Positions 25,106 to 34,104 of a stretch of 64,000 nt of DNA are shown here, piece after piece. Location of the stretch: the NCBI RefSeq assembly GCF_947166265.1, contig NZ_CAMVDO010000006.1, positions 94,785-158,784 of the forward strand, given 5' to 3'. The notes under the pieces are model-generated. The model was not told the origin of the DNA and ran no database searches. It was given only the letters and a program-made list of their open reading frames with translations. The stretch is from an uncultured Fibrobacter sp. GTDB lineage: Bacteria > Fibrobacterota > Fibrobacteria > Fibrobacterales > Fibrobacteraceae. Each line of letters begins with the position of its first letter. The stretch's first letter is position 1. A program made the position numbers and the translations under genes.

Positions 25106-26167
25106 CTAGTAGAATGCGAAACTGAACGCGCAGTCGGCGACAATGATGCTGGAAATCGAAATGACGACGCTAGAAGTTGTCGCTTGGCCGACTGCTTCGG
25201 CGCCACCGGTCGCGTTCATCCCCCTATTGCATGCAATCAGCGTGACAAGCCAACCGAATACGATGGACTTGATCGTGCTTTTTAGGAACAGTAGGGGCGG
25301 AATGCCTTCGCGAATTTCTTGCATGTAGTTCATGAACGTGATGTCGAAGAAGAAAAATGCGATAACGAAACCGGCGAGGCAACCGGCGATGGCAGAACAG
25401 AACGAAAGAATCGGTGTGCAGATAGTCATGGCGACAAAACGCGGAACTACCAGGTATTGTACCGGCGAAATGGCCATGGTCTTGATGGCCTTGATCTCTT
25501 CGCAGACGGACATGTTCGCAATTTCCGCGGCGATAGAGCTGCCCGAGCGCCCTGCCAAGATAATGGTCGTGAGAAGGGGGCTGATTTCTGCGAAGATGAG
25601 ATATCCCAGTCCCGAGGCGAGGTAGGAACCGCCACCGACAGCCTTAAGCATAAAGGAGCTCTGGAGTGCCATGGTAAAGCAGATAAGACCCACCATCAAA
25701 AAGCAGATGCCCATGGCTTCGGCGCCAAGGCGGTAAATTTGCTTTGCGTTACCGCCGAACTTGCTTTTCGCCTTGTCAAAACGTCCGTAAATGGTCCAGT
25801 AGACGCATGTGTTCAAGAGAATGAAAATCTTTGCGACACTGACTGCCGCAACAATTGTCTTTTCTCCAAGGTCTTCGAGGAAGTTTTTCTTGACTTTGAC
25901 TTTTACGGGGACTTTCTGCTTTTTAAGGTGTTGCAGGTGCGTCTTGATATCATTGTTAAAGTGGGCGAGCGTAAGCTTGTTCCCGGTCTTTTCGCTAGTT
26001 TCTGCAAGAAGTGCGAAAAAGGCGTCTCCGCTGTAGTCCATGTAGGTCAAGTTAGAACCATCTACGCAAAGTTCGCCTGCGTTGAGCTGCTTTATGCAAT
26101 CGTACAGCAAATTTTTGCTGTTGGCCGCAGTCAGTTTTTCGGGAAGTGTGATGGTCTTTCTTTCCAT
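25106..26167 (-). CDS. mlaE: STAS-MlaE fusion permease
   Basis: 353 residues. The N-terminal ~95 residues form a STAS-like domain (LCVDGSNLTYMDYSGDAFFALL), which in E. coli is the separate protein MlaB. The rest is the MlaE permease (about 100-353) with the family segment LAGRSGSSIAAEIANMSVCEEIKAIKTM (broken here over two helices) and FVAMTICTPIL. The fusion fixes MlaB:MlaE stoichiometry. First gene of the operon; a TATAAA-like box lies in the 80-bp divergent region with uvrD. Confidence 0.93.
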   Translation of the reverse strand: MERKTITLPEKLTAANSKNLLYDCIKQLNAGELCVDGSNLTYMDYSGDAFFALLAETSEKTGNKLTLAHFNNDIKTHLQHLKKQKVPVKVKVKKNFLEDLGEKTIVAAVSVAKIFILLNTCVYWTIYGRFDKAKSKFGGNAKQIYRLGAEAMGICFLMVGLICFTMALQSSFMLKAVGGGSYLASGLGYLIFAEISPLLTTIILAGRSGSSIAAEIANMSVCEEIKAIKTMAISPVQYLVVPRFVAMTICTPILSFCSAIAGCLAGFVIAFFFFDITFMNYMQEIREGIPPLLFLKSTIKSIVFGWLVTLIACNRGMNATGGAEAVGQATTSSVVISISSIIVADCAFSFAFY

Positions 26168-26214
26168 ATAGGTGTAAATTTAGAAAAATAAGAAAAAAAT
26201 TACATTGCGGATTT

Positions 26215-26220
26215 TATAAT
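26215..26220 (+). promoter_or_regulatory. possible -10 box for uvrD in the divergent mlaE/uvrD region
   Basis: TATAAT 28 nt before the uvrD ATG. The complementary strand offers TATAAA for mlaE. No convincing -35 box. Confidence 0.35.
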
Positions 26221-26247
26221 TTTAGGATGAACAGCGATAAATAGATA

Positions 26248-28569
26248 ATGATGGGTGAAATTGACTTGACTAATGGGCCGGTTTCGGCGATTACCGACGG
26301 CCTCGATAATGAACAGAGGCTCGCTGTAGAGACTACTGAAGGCTATATTCGCGTGATTGCGGGGGCGGGTTCCGGCAAGACTCGGACGCTTACGCACCGT
26401 TACCTGTACCTGGCCAAGGAACTGGGAATTTCGCCGTCGAACATCTTGTGTGCGACTTTTTCGAATAAGGCCGCCTTCGAGATGAAAAAGCGAATCCGCA
26501 CCATGCTGAAGGGCGACGATTCGGGCTACATTTCGACTTTCCACAGTTTTTGCGTGCGGCTTTTGCGCGAAGATATTCATGTGCTCCAGTTTCCCAAGGA
26601 ATTTCTGGTGCTCGACGAAGAAGACCAGAAGTCGCTGGTGAAAAAGGCCTACGTTGAACTCGGCTATTCGCTTAAGGATTTGCGCATCAGTAGTGCCATC
26701 GACTTTATCGGTGGGCGCAAGGCGAATGATATTTCGTATGTGGAATGGTTTGCGGGGCATGATTCGGCTTCGGCAAACGATGACCTGCTCAAAATGGTGG
26801 AGAACGCTCCTGACAAGTGGCACAAGGTCTATTATCGCTACCTTTACGAGCAGAAAAAGAATTTTGCGCTCGATTTTGACGACCTGATTCTGGTGACCCT
26901 GTACATTTTACAGCATTATCCCGAAAAGCTCAAGAAATGGAGCGAGCGCATGATGTACGTGATGGTCGATGAGTTCCAGGACATTGACCTGCAGCAGTAC
27001 CAGCTCGCCGAACTCCTTTCGAGCTACCACCATAATTTGTTCGTGGTGGGGGACCCTGACCAGACGATTTACGGCTGGCGCGGTGCCGATGTGAACCGCA
27101 TCTTGGAATTTGACAAGGTGCATAAGGACGCGAAAACGATCCTTTTGCAGAACAATTACCGCAGTACGCCGAGCATCTTGAAACTCCCCGATGCGGTTAT
27201 CAGGAACAACGAGTTCCGTATCGAGAAGGTGCTGCGCCCCATGCGTAGCGGCGGAAAGACGCCCGTGTTCTGCCACGCGAAAAATACCCGCGAAGAGGCT
27301 TCGTGGATTGTCGAGAACATCGAGGAAGCGATTGCGAACGGGGTCGCGAAAAAGGATATTGCTGTGCTTTACCGCATGCACGCGCAGTCGCGCTCTGTCG
27401 AAGAGGCGCTGATGACAGCCGATATCCCGTACAAGGTCTATAGCGGCGTGGGCTTTTACCAGCGGGCAGAAATCAAGGATGCCATTTGCTACTTGCGCAT
27501 GCTGGTGTACGGCGACGATATGGCTTTCTTGCGTACGGTGAATACGCCTAAGCGGCAGTTCGGTCCGAAAAAGGTGGCTGCGCTCGCGGCCTTGGCCGAT
27601 GAACAGGGAATGTCTCTGTATGAAACCTTGCTGCAGATATGTTCTGTGGCGGGAGCTTTGCCGCTTGCCCAGGCGAAGGATGCGGCGGTTGCGAAACCCT
27701 TTGCGCTGAGTGCGGAGCAGTGCAAGGCGTTCCTCGCAAAAAGCAAGGTGGGGGAGTATGTGTCGCTCATTGAAAAGTTCCGTTTCAAGTACCGCGACAT
27801 GCCCATTACCGAGGTGTTTACGCGACTGATGCGCGAATCCCGTTACGAAGAAATGCTGCGCCTCGATGGCGACGAAAACCGCCTCGACAACCTCGCGGAA
27901 CTCAAGCAGGGATTGCTCGAATTCGAGAATCTGCTCGAAGAAGATGCGACGCTCGACGAGTTCTTGCAGAACATTGTGCTGTTTACGAATGCCGACGAGA
28001 ACGACGGCGACCGTGACCGTGTGCAGCTGATGACAATCCACAATTCCAAGGGGCTGGAATTCCCCTACGTGTTCGTTTGTGGAATGAACGAGGGCTTTTT
28101 CCCGATCAAGCGCATCGAGAATAAGATGCAACTCGAAGAGGAACGCCGCCTTGCGTATGTGGCGCTCACTCGCGCCGAAAATGTGCTGTTCCTGAGTGAT
28201 GCCGAAGATGGAGTCGGCGAAGAATCGAGCCGGTACCCGTCGCGGTTCCTGCTCGAAATGGACATGACTGATCTCCACGTGGTTCGCGGCGTTTCCGAGA
28301 AATTGCTACAGGAGGCTCGCGCCTACATCGCCGAATCCGACCGCAACCGCGAACTTTTCAGCGACGAAACTCTAGGCCTCGTGAAAAAGGCCCCTGTCGC
28401 GGAATTTACCGTGGGCGACCGCGTTTTCCACCGCATTATGGGCTTCGGGAGCGTCGCCAAGGTCGACGAACAGGCCCTCTGCTACCAGATTAAATTCGAC
28501 AAGATTGAAACCCCGCGTGCCATCCAGTTCGACTTCCCGCTTAAGCGGGTGATGGAAGAATTGTCCTAA
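26248..28569 (+). CDS. uvrD: UvrD/PcrA-type superfamily 1 DNA helicase
   Basis: 773 residues. The Q-motif (LDNEQRLAVE) and Walker A AGAGSGKT are near residue 36, followed by FSNKAAFEMKKR, DEFQDID (motif II), GDPDQTIYGWRG (motif III), NYRST (IV), TIHNSKGLEFPYVF (V) and VALTRAENVL (VI). The C-terminal FTVGDRVFHRIMGFGSV is the Tudor-like domain of PcrA that contacts RNA polymerase. It is a 3'-5' helicase for repair and for removing RecA or stalled polymerase. ATG 26248 and ATG 26251 are equally possible starts. Confidence 0.96.
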   Translation: MMGEIDLTNGPVSAITDGLDNEQRLAVETTEGYIRVIAGAGSGKTRTLTHRYLYLAKELGISPSNILCATFSNKAAFEMKKRIRTMLKGDDSGYISTFHSFCVRLLREDIHVLQFPKEFLVLDEEDQKSLVKKAYVELGYSLKDLRISSAIDFIGGRKANDISYVEWFAGHDSASANDDLLKMVENAPDKWHKVYYRYLYEQKKNFALDFDDLILVTLYILQHYPEKLKKWSERMMYVMVDEFQDIDLQQYQLAELLSSYHHNLFVVGDPDQTIYGWRGADVNRILEFDKVHKDAKTILLQNNYRSTPSILKLPDAVIRNNEFRIEKVLRPMRSGGKTPVFCHAKNTREEASWIVENIEEAIANGVAKKDIAVLYRMHAQSRSVEEALMTADIPYKVYSGVGFYQRAEIKDAICYLRMLVYGDDMAFLRTVNTPKRQFGPKKVAALAALADEQGMSLYETLLQICSVAGALPLAQAKDAAVAKPFALSAEQCKAFLAKSKVGEYVSLIEKFRFKYRDMPITEVFTRLMRESRYEEMLRLDGDENRLDNLAELKQGLLEFENLLEEDATLDEFLQNIVLFTNADENDGDRDRVQLMTIHNSKGLEFPYVFVCGMNEGFFPIKRIENKMQLEEERRLAYVALTRAENVLFLSDAEDGVGEESSRYPSRFLLEMDMTDLHVVRGVSEKLLQEARAYIAESDRNRELFSDETLGLVKKAPVAEFTVGDRVFHRIMGFGSVAKVDEQALCYQIKFDKIETPRAIQFDFPLKRVMEELS

Positions 28570-28625
28570 CTTTTACATTTTGTCCGGCTTGTCAACATCA
28601 GCCATTCCGACTTCAATGATGCAAG

Positions 28626-28651
28626 AAAGAACCCCGTTGCCAGGGTTCTTT
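28626..28651. terminator. bidirectional terminator between uvrD and the short-peptide genes
   Basis: AAAGAACCC and GGGTTCTTT are perfect 9-bp arms. Pyrimidine-rich sequence follows on both strands. It ends the converging uvrD and peptide transcripts. Confidence 0.75.
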
Positions 28652-28680
28652 GTTACATTTGGTAATTATCTAGCCTGTCG

Positions 28681-28821
28681 CTAGTCCTTTTCCACTTCCA
28701 TGCACGCAGGGAACACGCAAGGGCTTGATTCCAGCAGGCTCGCGGTTTGCTTCAGCGCAATAATCTTGACTGCGGGAGTGGAATACTCCTTCTTTTGCCT
28801 TACCGTTTCCGTGTTATGCAT
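28681..28821 (-). CDS. 46-residue Cys-containing short peptide B
   Basis: Sequence features: a Lys-rich start, then EYSTPAVKIIALKQT, then SLLESSPCVFPACMEVEKD. It shares with peptides A and C the pattern K-K-x-Y-x-x-P-x-[IV]-[KE] ... [SN]-LL-[EQ]-x-S and then one or two Cys. The ATG overlaps the stop of peptide A (ATGCATAA, 8 nt) with AAGGA upstream, so translation is coupled. No signal peptide. A candidate precursor or signalling peptide; function unknown. Confidence 0.7.
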   Translation of the reverse strand: MHNTETVRQKKEYSTPAVKIIALKQTASLLESSPCVFPACMEVEKD

Positions 28822-28960
28822 AGAAATCCTTGGGGCTGTCAGCCTGACCCATTTCTTCCATGCAGCCTCCGCTACATTCGAGAAGGCTAGGCCGATATTG
28901 AATTTCGATGACCTCGATGGTCGGGACAGTGTAGGGTTTCTTATTTTGTTCGTTATTCAT
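28814..28960 (-). CDS. 48-residue Cys-containing short peptide A
   Basis: It starts MNNEQNKKPYTVPTIEVI, continues SLLECSGGCMEEMG and ends ADSPKDFYA. It aligns without gaps to peptide C at 33710 (same length; shared P at 13, LL at 26-27, CS at 29-30, C, E-E, G, A-D and PK-[DE]-F at the end). I chose ATG 28960 over ATG 28966 because AGGAG then sits 7 nt upstream. It begins 14 nt after the stop of the sorting-tail protein gene, so it is the second cistron. Confidence 0.75.
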   Translation of the reverse strand: MNNEQNKKPYTVPTIEVIEIQYRPSLLECSGGCMEEMGQADSPKDFYA

Positions 28961-28973
28961 TCGCATTCTCCTA

Positions 28974-31907
28974 CTACTTAACAATCTCTATTTTACCGTT
29001 GTGCAGATAGCGTCCCTTCACGCTGGGCTTGCCATTGAGTACGCGGCCCTGCAAGTCAAACCAACGGTCAACCGAGCGGCTGTTCAAGCGGATTTCGCCC
29101 GTACGGGTGTTGATCTTACCGATGACAGTCGTGCTGCCGTCCTTGTCCACGATTTCGACATCGAGAGCCTCGGGAATGGAGCTCACACTCGGCGCCGAGA
29201 AACTTCGCGATTCGTATTGCGGCATCGGGGCATTCTTCTGGGAGTCTCCGTCGTTTTCATCGCCATTTTCAACCGGCCTGTAAACGAGATAACCTCGCAT
29301 AGGCAGGATGTAGGACTTGGAGCTCGTCCACCTGAACTGTCCTACCTTGAGACCGTCGGCCTGGTCCTTGGCGACAAAGTCGTAAGACTTTCCGATTAGG
29401 TGTGTGGAGTCATTGGCGAAGTCGAAGTAGTGCTACGTGCCGCGGAACTCCCACTGAACACCTTCCTTTTTGAAACCGTAGGGATGCTTTTCGCTAGTAT
29501 TGAGAGTGACTGGTTCTTTGAAGGTGAGCTTCGTGGCAGTGGGTTGCAGCAGGTAGGGCGTATTTGCCTCAATTTTGTCAGTAACCTTGGCAATATGGAC
29601 GAGGCCCCAAATGGTGTCGTTGCCAACAATTTTGACATCAATGTCATGAATCTTGTAAAAAACGGCACCTTCAACTGAACCCGCTGCAATTCCAAACGGG
29701 AGCACAATGGTGGAATACTTGTCCACTGTGAACGTACGATTGAATTCAACCGAAACGTTCTCGATGTCTTTGGGGATATTTACAGTACCTTCGCCCTTGT
29801 ACTCGCCGTTGATTTCGGCTCGCTTGCCGTTTTCGTCTTCGAAAACTTGGATTGCAGCGAAAGTGGTTTTCTTAGTTTCAACGGTTAGCGTTCCACTTAC
29901 GAAATTGATTTCGTAATTATCCGCAGTCAAACCGCCCGGCGTAATGGTATATTCGCCAGTCTTGTTCCCCTTCTTGTAGTTGTATCCATAAGTCAGTGTT
30001 CCGCCCAAAACAGATGCATCATCCGAGCCCAAGAAGCCGTTGTATTCAACACCGTCATTCGCAGGCTCATCACCGTAGACAATGGTTTTGTCCTTGGCGG
30101 TGATTGTCAAGGGAGCCTTGGTAATTTCAAAAGTCTTCGAAATGGAGCCGGGGTAGTCGCCCATGCCGGTGATGGTCATGTTGGCGGTTCCGGCCGATAC
30201 GTTGTCAGCACATTCGACCGTATAATCGGTACCAAGGATGAGCGTTGTTTCGCCGTCTTTCACGGAAATTTCGGGACAAATCTCAGAACCAGAGTAAGTC
30301 TGGTCGGGGATGGTGGCGATAGTGATATCTGAATGAGTGAGGAGTTTAATAATTCTAAATGTCTTCTCCACATAGCCCAGCGATGAATAGTCGCCTTGGA
30401 AGGTGGCTCTTACGGTCGCCGTGCCAGCATTCGTATTATTCATGTAAGAATATACATAGTCCGTGCCTTTGGTGAGGTTGAGCGAGCCGGCTATGACGAG
30501 CGGCTCGGGGGTGATTTCGCTGCCTGTGTAGGTCTGGTCGGGCACGACATCTATCTGACCGGCGGTTTTCAGAATAGATACATTCCACCTGCCGTTGCCG
30601 GCATCGGTCATCGTGATGTCGTAGTAGCCTGCCGGGGCCACACTTTCAAGGCTGAATTTTGTATTCATCCCCGATTCATAGAATGCCCCTGTGCCACCGG
30701 AATAGGGGATGTTCGCTTGGTATGTGTTGTTGTCTAAAAAGAATTTGCTGTAGCTGTTTACTGCATATTTCCGAATCTGACACGACCAACCCTGCTGAAG
30801 ATTTACAGTGGTCAAGCCGTCGTATATGGTTTCTACGACTTCGCTGTACGGACCATCTGTTAAAAACCTCCACTCGAACTCTGTTGTGCCGTGAGTACCT
30901 TGTTCAAACACTGCACTAACTGTCACATTGCCCTTGGGCATCAGGAAAGTATTACTAGTTGATGAAACATCATTGTTTTCAGCATCCTTTACAACAAGGC
31001 GGCTTAACCTGTATCCAAAATCAGGCGTGGTGGTTATCGTCACCATTTCCATATACTTAGCCGTAGTAGCACCCGTCAACGTACCGTGCTCGATACCGTC
31101 CGCAATGGTGATGGTGTAGTCGGTATCGTCTTTCGGTACGATAACACGGCGGTTGCCGTCCTCGTTGATAGTAAAGTAGTCGCTGGCGATTGAGGTCACA
31201 TCAGTCTCACCGTGTTTGTATGTTACGCTCTGGCTGATGCTCGATGCCTCCACGAGGTCGATGCCTGTGGTGATTGTCACCATACCGACAACAGTGTTGC
31301 CATAGGAATAAGCACCACCTTTTCCGATACCGCTGCCTGGAAAGTATTGATTTGTTCCTCCTATTGCGGTTACCGTTCCGCCCTTGATGGTGATGTTTCC
31401 GATTGTAGCCGTATGATTAGCATCATCACCAAAACTTAAGCCCGTACCGATACCAGCTCCCATGCCATTGCCGGTTGCCGTGATGTTTCCGCCCTCGATG
31501 ACAATATCGCCACCCGTAGCGTTAACATCCCACGCACTGCTCAGACCGATGCCTGCGGAATTATCAGCACCGTTTGCCGTCAGCGAGCCGTTGCCCTTGA
31601 TGGTGAGCGTAGTGCCTGAACCGCCGACCTGAATGCCCGCCATATTTGTTGCTCCACTCACGCTGTTCGTGCCGACGAGGGTAATCTCCGCTGTTCCAGA
31701 GCATACGATGCCGCCGCTGATGGTAACATCGCTTAGCGTAATCTTTGCTCCGTTGGCAATCGTCACCGTGCCTGATGTCAAACCTGTCAGCACGTCACCG
31801 TTCTGTGCCTCATAGCTCTCGCTGCCGGAAAGAGTCTTGTTTGTTGCCCATGCACTTGATACAAGAGCGGTAAAGAGTAACATCGCAAGAAATTTGAAAC
31901 TTTTCAT
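28974..31907 (-). pseudogene. large secreted beta-helix/MBG-repeat protein with type IX-like sorting tail, split by an in-frame TAG
   Basis: The frame is open from ATG 31907 (RBS GGAGAGA, signal peptide MKSFKFLAMLLFTALVSSAWA minus its last residue for cleavage) to 28974 except for one TAG at 29433-29435. The first 824 residues contain a Cthe_2159-like beta-helix (about 20-230), a bacterial repeat domain (about 250-340), and two IPDQTYSGSE-type Ig-like repeats. An MBG domain (ITAKDKTIVYGDEPA, about 640-700) follows. The 152 codons after TAG carry WTSSKSYILPMRGYLVY and the tail WFDLQGRVLNGKP ... YLHNGKIEIVK, like type IX secretion sorting domains. Without read-through the tail is lost. Confidence 0.8.
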
Positions 31908-32165
31908 ATTCTCTCCAACGAAAAATGATATCGTAAAAATAGATAAAATGTAACTGTTTTTTACAAATGTTAAAAACTGCATACAGATTATTATAGGGGT
32001 GTAATCCGGTCAAATTCATCAAGTTCGTCAGCGAAATAACCAAGAAAGTCGATGTTTTTGACAATATTTCGTGTTTATGCACTTGTAAATGCAAAATATC
32101 TAGTTTTTATGTGTTTGTAAATGCAGAATATTGACTTTTTGCCAAGAATGAAGTATATTTAAACC

Positions 32166-33311
32166 ATGAACGGCAAAATTTCAAGAATTATCGCAGAGGA
32201 TGTTTCCCGCAAGTTTTTTAAGGGTAAGGTTATCGTTGTTTACGGTCCGAGGCAGAGCGGCAAGACGACCCTTATCAAGGAACTGCTGCGAGAAATGGCT
32301 GTTTCGCCCGTATTTTTGAATGGCGACGATGATTTGGATGTCCATTATTTTGATACGGTGACGGCCAGTCGCTGGACTCAGTTGATGGGCGAAAAGAAGG
32401 TTGTTTTTATCGACGAAGGTCAAAAGATTCAGAACCTGGGGCGTGCGGTAAAGTTGCTTGTAGATTCCCGCGACGATGTTCAAGTGGTGATTACCGGGTC
32501 AAGTTCGTTCACCTTGGCAAATTCCGTGGAAGAACCCTTGACTGGGCGCAAATTTGAATACAGGTTGTTTCCGTTGAGTTATGCGGAACTTGCTAAGCAC
32601 TTTGGATTTTTGGAAGAATCGAAAAAATTGGAGCTGCGCCTTATTTACGGGAGCTATCCCGAAGTCGTGACAAACGAGGATGGTGTCAAAGAAACGCTCA
32701 AGATGCTTGCGGACAGCTACCTGTATCGTGATTTGATGCAGTACGAAGGAATTCGAAAACCAGCGGTGCTTGAAAAATTGCTGCGAGCGGTGGCCCTGCA
32801 GGTGGGCAGCGAAGTCTCTTATAACGAATTAGCCGGACTCATCGGTGTATCGCGAACACTTGTGGAATCATATCTGAAAATATTGGAGCAGGCGTTTATC
32901 ATTTTCCCGCTGACATCGTATTCGAACAACTTGCGCAACGAAATCAAGAAAGGCGTAAAGTATTACTTCTGGGATAACGGAATCCGCAATGCCGTACTGA
33001 ACGATTTTACGCCCGTGCCGCAAAGGAACGATATCGGGGCACTTTGGGAAAACTACGCCATCAGTGAACGCATGAAAAGGAACGCCTACGGCCGTGCAGA
33101 TGGGCTCCCTTATTTTTGGCGGACAACCGACCAGATAGAAGTCGATTACCTCGAAGTCTGCGGCTCAAAAATCAAGGCGTTCGAATTCAAGTGGAACCCC
33201 AAAAAGAAAAGCCGCGTCACCAAAGCGTTTACCAACCGATACCCTGATGCAGAGGTGGAAACCATTACGCCGGAGAATTTTGGGGAATGGGTGGGGAACG
33301 GTATATTCTGA
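32166..33311 (+). CDS. AAA_14/DUF4143-family ATPase
   Basis: 381 residues. Walker A YGPRQSGKTT near residue 30, Walker B VVFIDEGQKI near 80 and sensor region VVITGSSSF near 107 define the AAA_14 domain. The C-terminal part (about 200-381) has the DUF4143 signature with EVDYLEVCGSKIKAFEFKWN, a PD-(D/E)XK-like core (E-D-Y ... E-F-K). These proteins are abundant in gut bacteria, often near mobile or accessory genes, and their role is not established. No clear RBS (AAACC before ATG). It lies alone between two halves of a duplicated cassette. Confidence 0.88.
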   Translation: MNGKISRIIAEDVSRKFFKGKVIVVYGPRQSGKTTLIKELLREMAVSPVFLNGDDDLDVHYFDTVTASRWTQLMGEKKVVFIDEGQKIQNLGRAVKLLVDSRDDVQVVITGSSSFTLANSVEEPLTGRKFEYRLFPLSYAELAKHFGFLEESKKLELRLIYGSYPEVVTNEDGVKETLKMLADSYLYRDLMQYEGIRKPAVLEKLLRAVALQVGSEVSYNELAGLIGVSRTLVESYLKILEQAFIIFPLTSYSNNLRNEIKKGVKYYFWDNGIRNAVLNDFTPVPQRNDIGALWENYAISERMKRNAYGRADGLPYFWRTTDQIEVDYLEVCGSKIKAFEFKWNPKKKSRVTKAFTNRYPDAEVETITPENFGEWVGNGIF

Positions 33312-33394
33312 ATCCTTACGAAATATCACTTTTTTAGCCACTTTCGTAAAGGATTAGAAATTGAAATGTTGCGAAATAGATGCTCATATGTAGT

Positions 33395-33583
33395 TTATTC
33401 TTTTATTAAAGCCACTTTTCCATCTTTTTTTTCTTCCCAATCAGGCTTTTTTCCCCCAACGGGTTTTGAAAAATATGTTCGCCCACAAAATTGTTTTTCT
33501 AAACTTATTAAACCTTGAACATCCCCTACATTAACCTGATTTGTTTGAATCTGCCCTCCAATTTTTTTGTATAGCTCAAAATT
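33395..33583 (-). pseudogene. 3' fragment of an unidentified gene
   Basis: The frame reads KKIGGQIQTNQVNVGDVQGL, then EKQFCGRTYFSKP and GKKPDWEEKKDGKVALIKE before TAA. It looks like a real globular C-terminus, but its upstream part is replaced at about 33584 by the antisense of the sorting-tail remnant. I do not recognise the family. The 33312-33394 gap before it holds nothing I can name. Confidence 0.5.
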
Positions 33584-33700
33584 CGCTTGAACAGCCGCTC
33601 GGCAGGTCGCTGGTTTGATTTGCAGGGCCGCGTGCTTAATGGTAAGCCTGTCGTGAAGGGCAAGTATCTCCACAACGGAAAAGTAGAAGTAATTAAGTAG
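33584..33700 (+). pseudogene. truncated second copy of the type IX-like sorting tail
   Basis: 38 codons read RLNSRSAGRWFDLQGRVLNG, then KPVVKGKYLHNGKVEVIK and TAG. They match the end of the 28974 gene almost residue for residue. Homology starts abruptly at 33584 (CGCTTGAACAGCCGCTCGG is shared) and the frame is closed by a TAG 12 nt upstream, so only the tail survives. It is followed 9 nt later by peptide C, reproducing the tail-then-peptide order of the other copy. Confidence 0.85.
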
Positions 33701-33709
33701 GAGCTTGCA

Positions 33710-33856
33710 ATGAACCGTAAATTTGAAAAGAAATATTATATAGCTCCTGCTATAAAGGTGGTAGAACTCCGTCGTCAGGAAAATCTGCTACAATGCAGTA
33801 AGTGTAATCTTGAAGAATTGGGCTTGGCTGACCGCCCCAAGGAATTCTTGGGGTAG
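33710..33856 (+). CDS. 48-residue Cys-containing short peptide C
   Basis: MNRKFEKKYYIAPAIKVVEL is followed by NLLQCSKCNLEELGLADRPK and EFLG. Good RBS (AGGAG, 6 nt). It is the closest match to peptide A. The gene survived although its upstream protein gene is reduced to a tail. It has its own downstream terminator at 33953. Cytoplasmic by sequence (no signal peptide), with a CSKC pair that could bind metal or be modified. Confidence 0.75.
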   Translation: MNRKFEKKYYIAPAIKVVELRRQENLLQCSKCNLEELGLADRPKEFLG

Positions 33857-33952
33857 GTGTTACCGTAGGTTGTCCTCAAAGTTTCCAAAATCGCAAAATA
33901 CTGAAGTGTGAAATCTTGCCAAAAACGCAAGGTATTGTATTTCAAAAAATTG

Positions 33953-33982
33953 AACTCACAAGATATCCTTGTGAGTTGTTTT
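33953..33982 (+). terminator. intrinsic terminator after peptide C
   Basis: Perfect 10-bp arms AACTCACAAG/CTTGTGAGTT followed by GTTTTTG. The rest of the 33857-34104 gap shows no gene. Confidence 0.85.
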
Positions 33983-34104
33983 TGTAAAAAGAAATAAATT
34001 TTTCGGGGAAATGGGGGGTGAGTGCTTCAAAAATACGTGTATAGTATAAACAGAGAATTTCTCCCTGTTCGCGAAAACCGACGCGTTTCGGCTATGATGA
34101 GAAA

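Noticed and set aside
25099..25206. Upstream start of the mlaF frame
   Set aside because: It would overlap the end of mlaE; ATG 25098 has a good RBS and matches the usual ATPase N-terminus.
26908..28278. A 456-codon minus-strand frame opposite uvrD
   Set aside because: Shadow frame. All helicase motifs are on the plus strand.
28700..28981. A 93-codon plus-strand frame downstream of uvrD
   Set aside because: Antisense to peptides A and B, which have Shine-Dalgarno sites, coupled stops and a homologue at 33.7 kb; the plus frame has none of these.
33395..33673. A 92-codon minus-strand frame taken as one gene
   Set aside because: Its first ~30 codons are antisense to the sorting-tail remnant; only the part below about 33584 looks like real protein.
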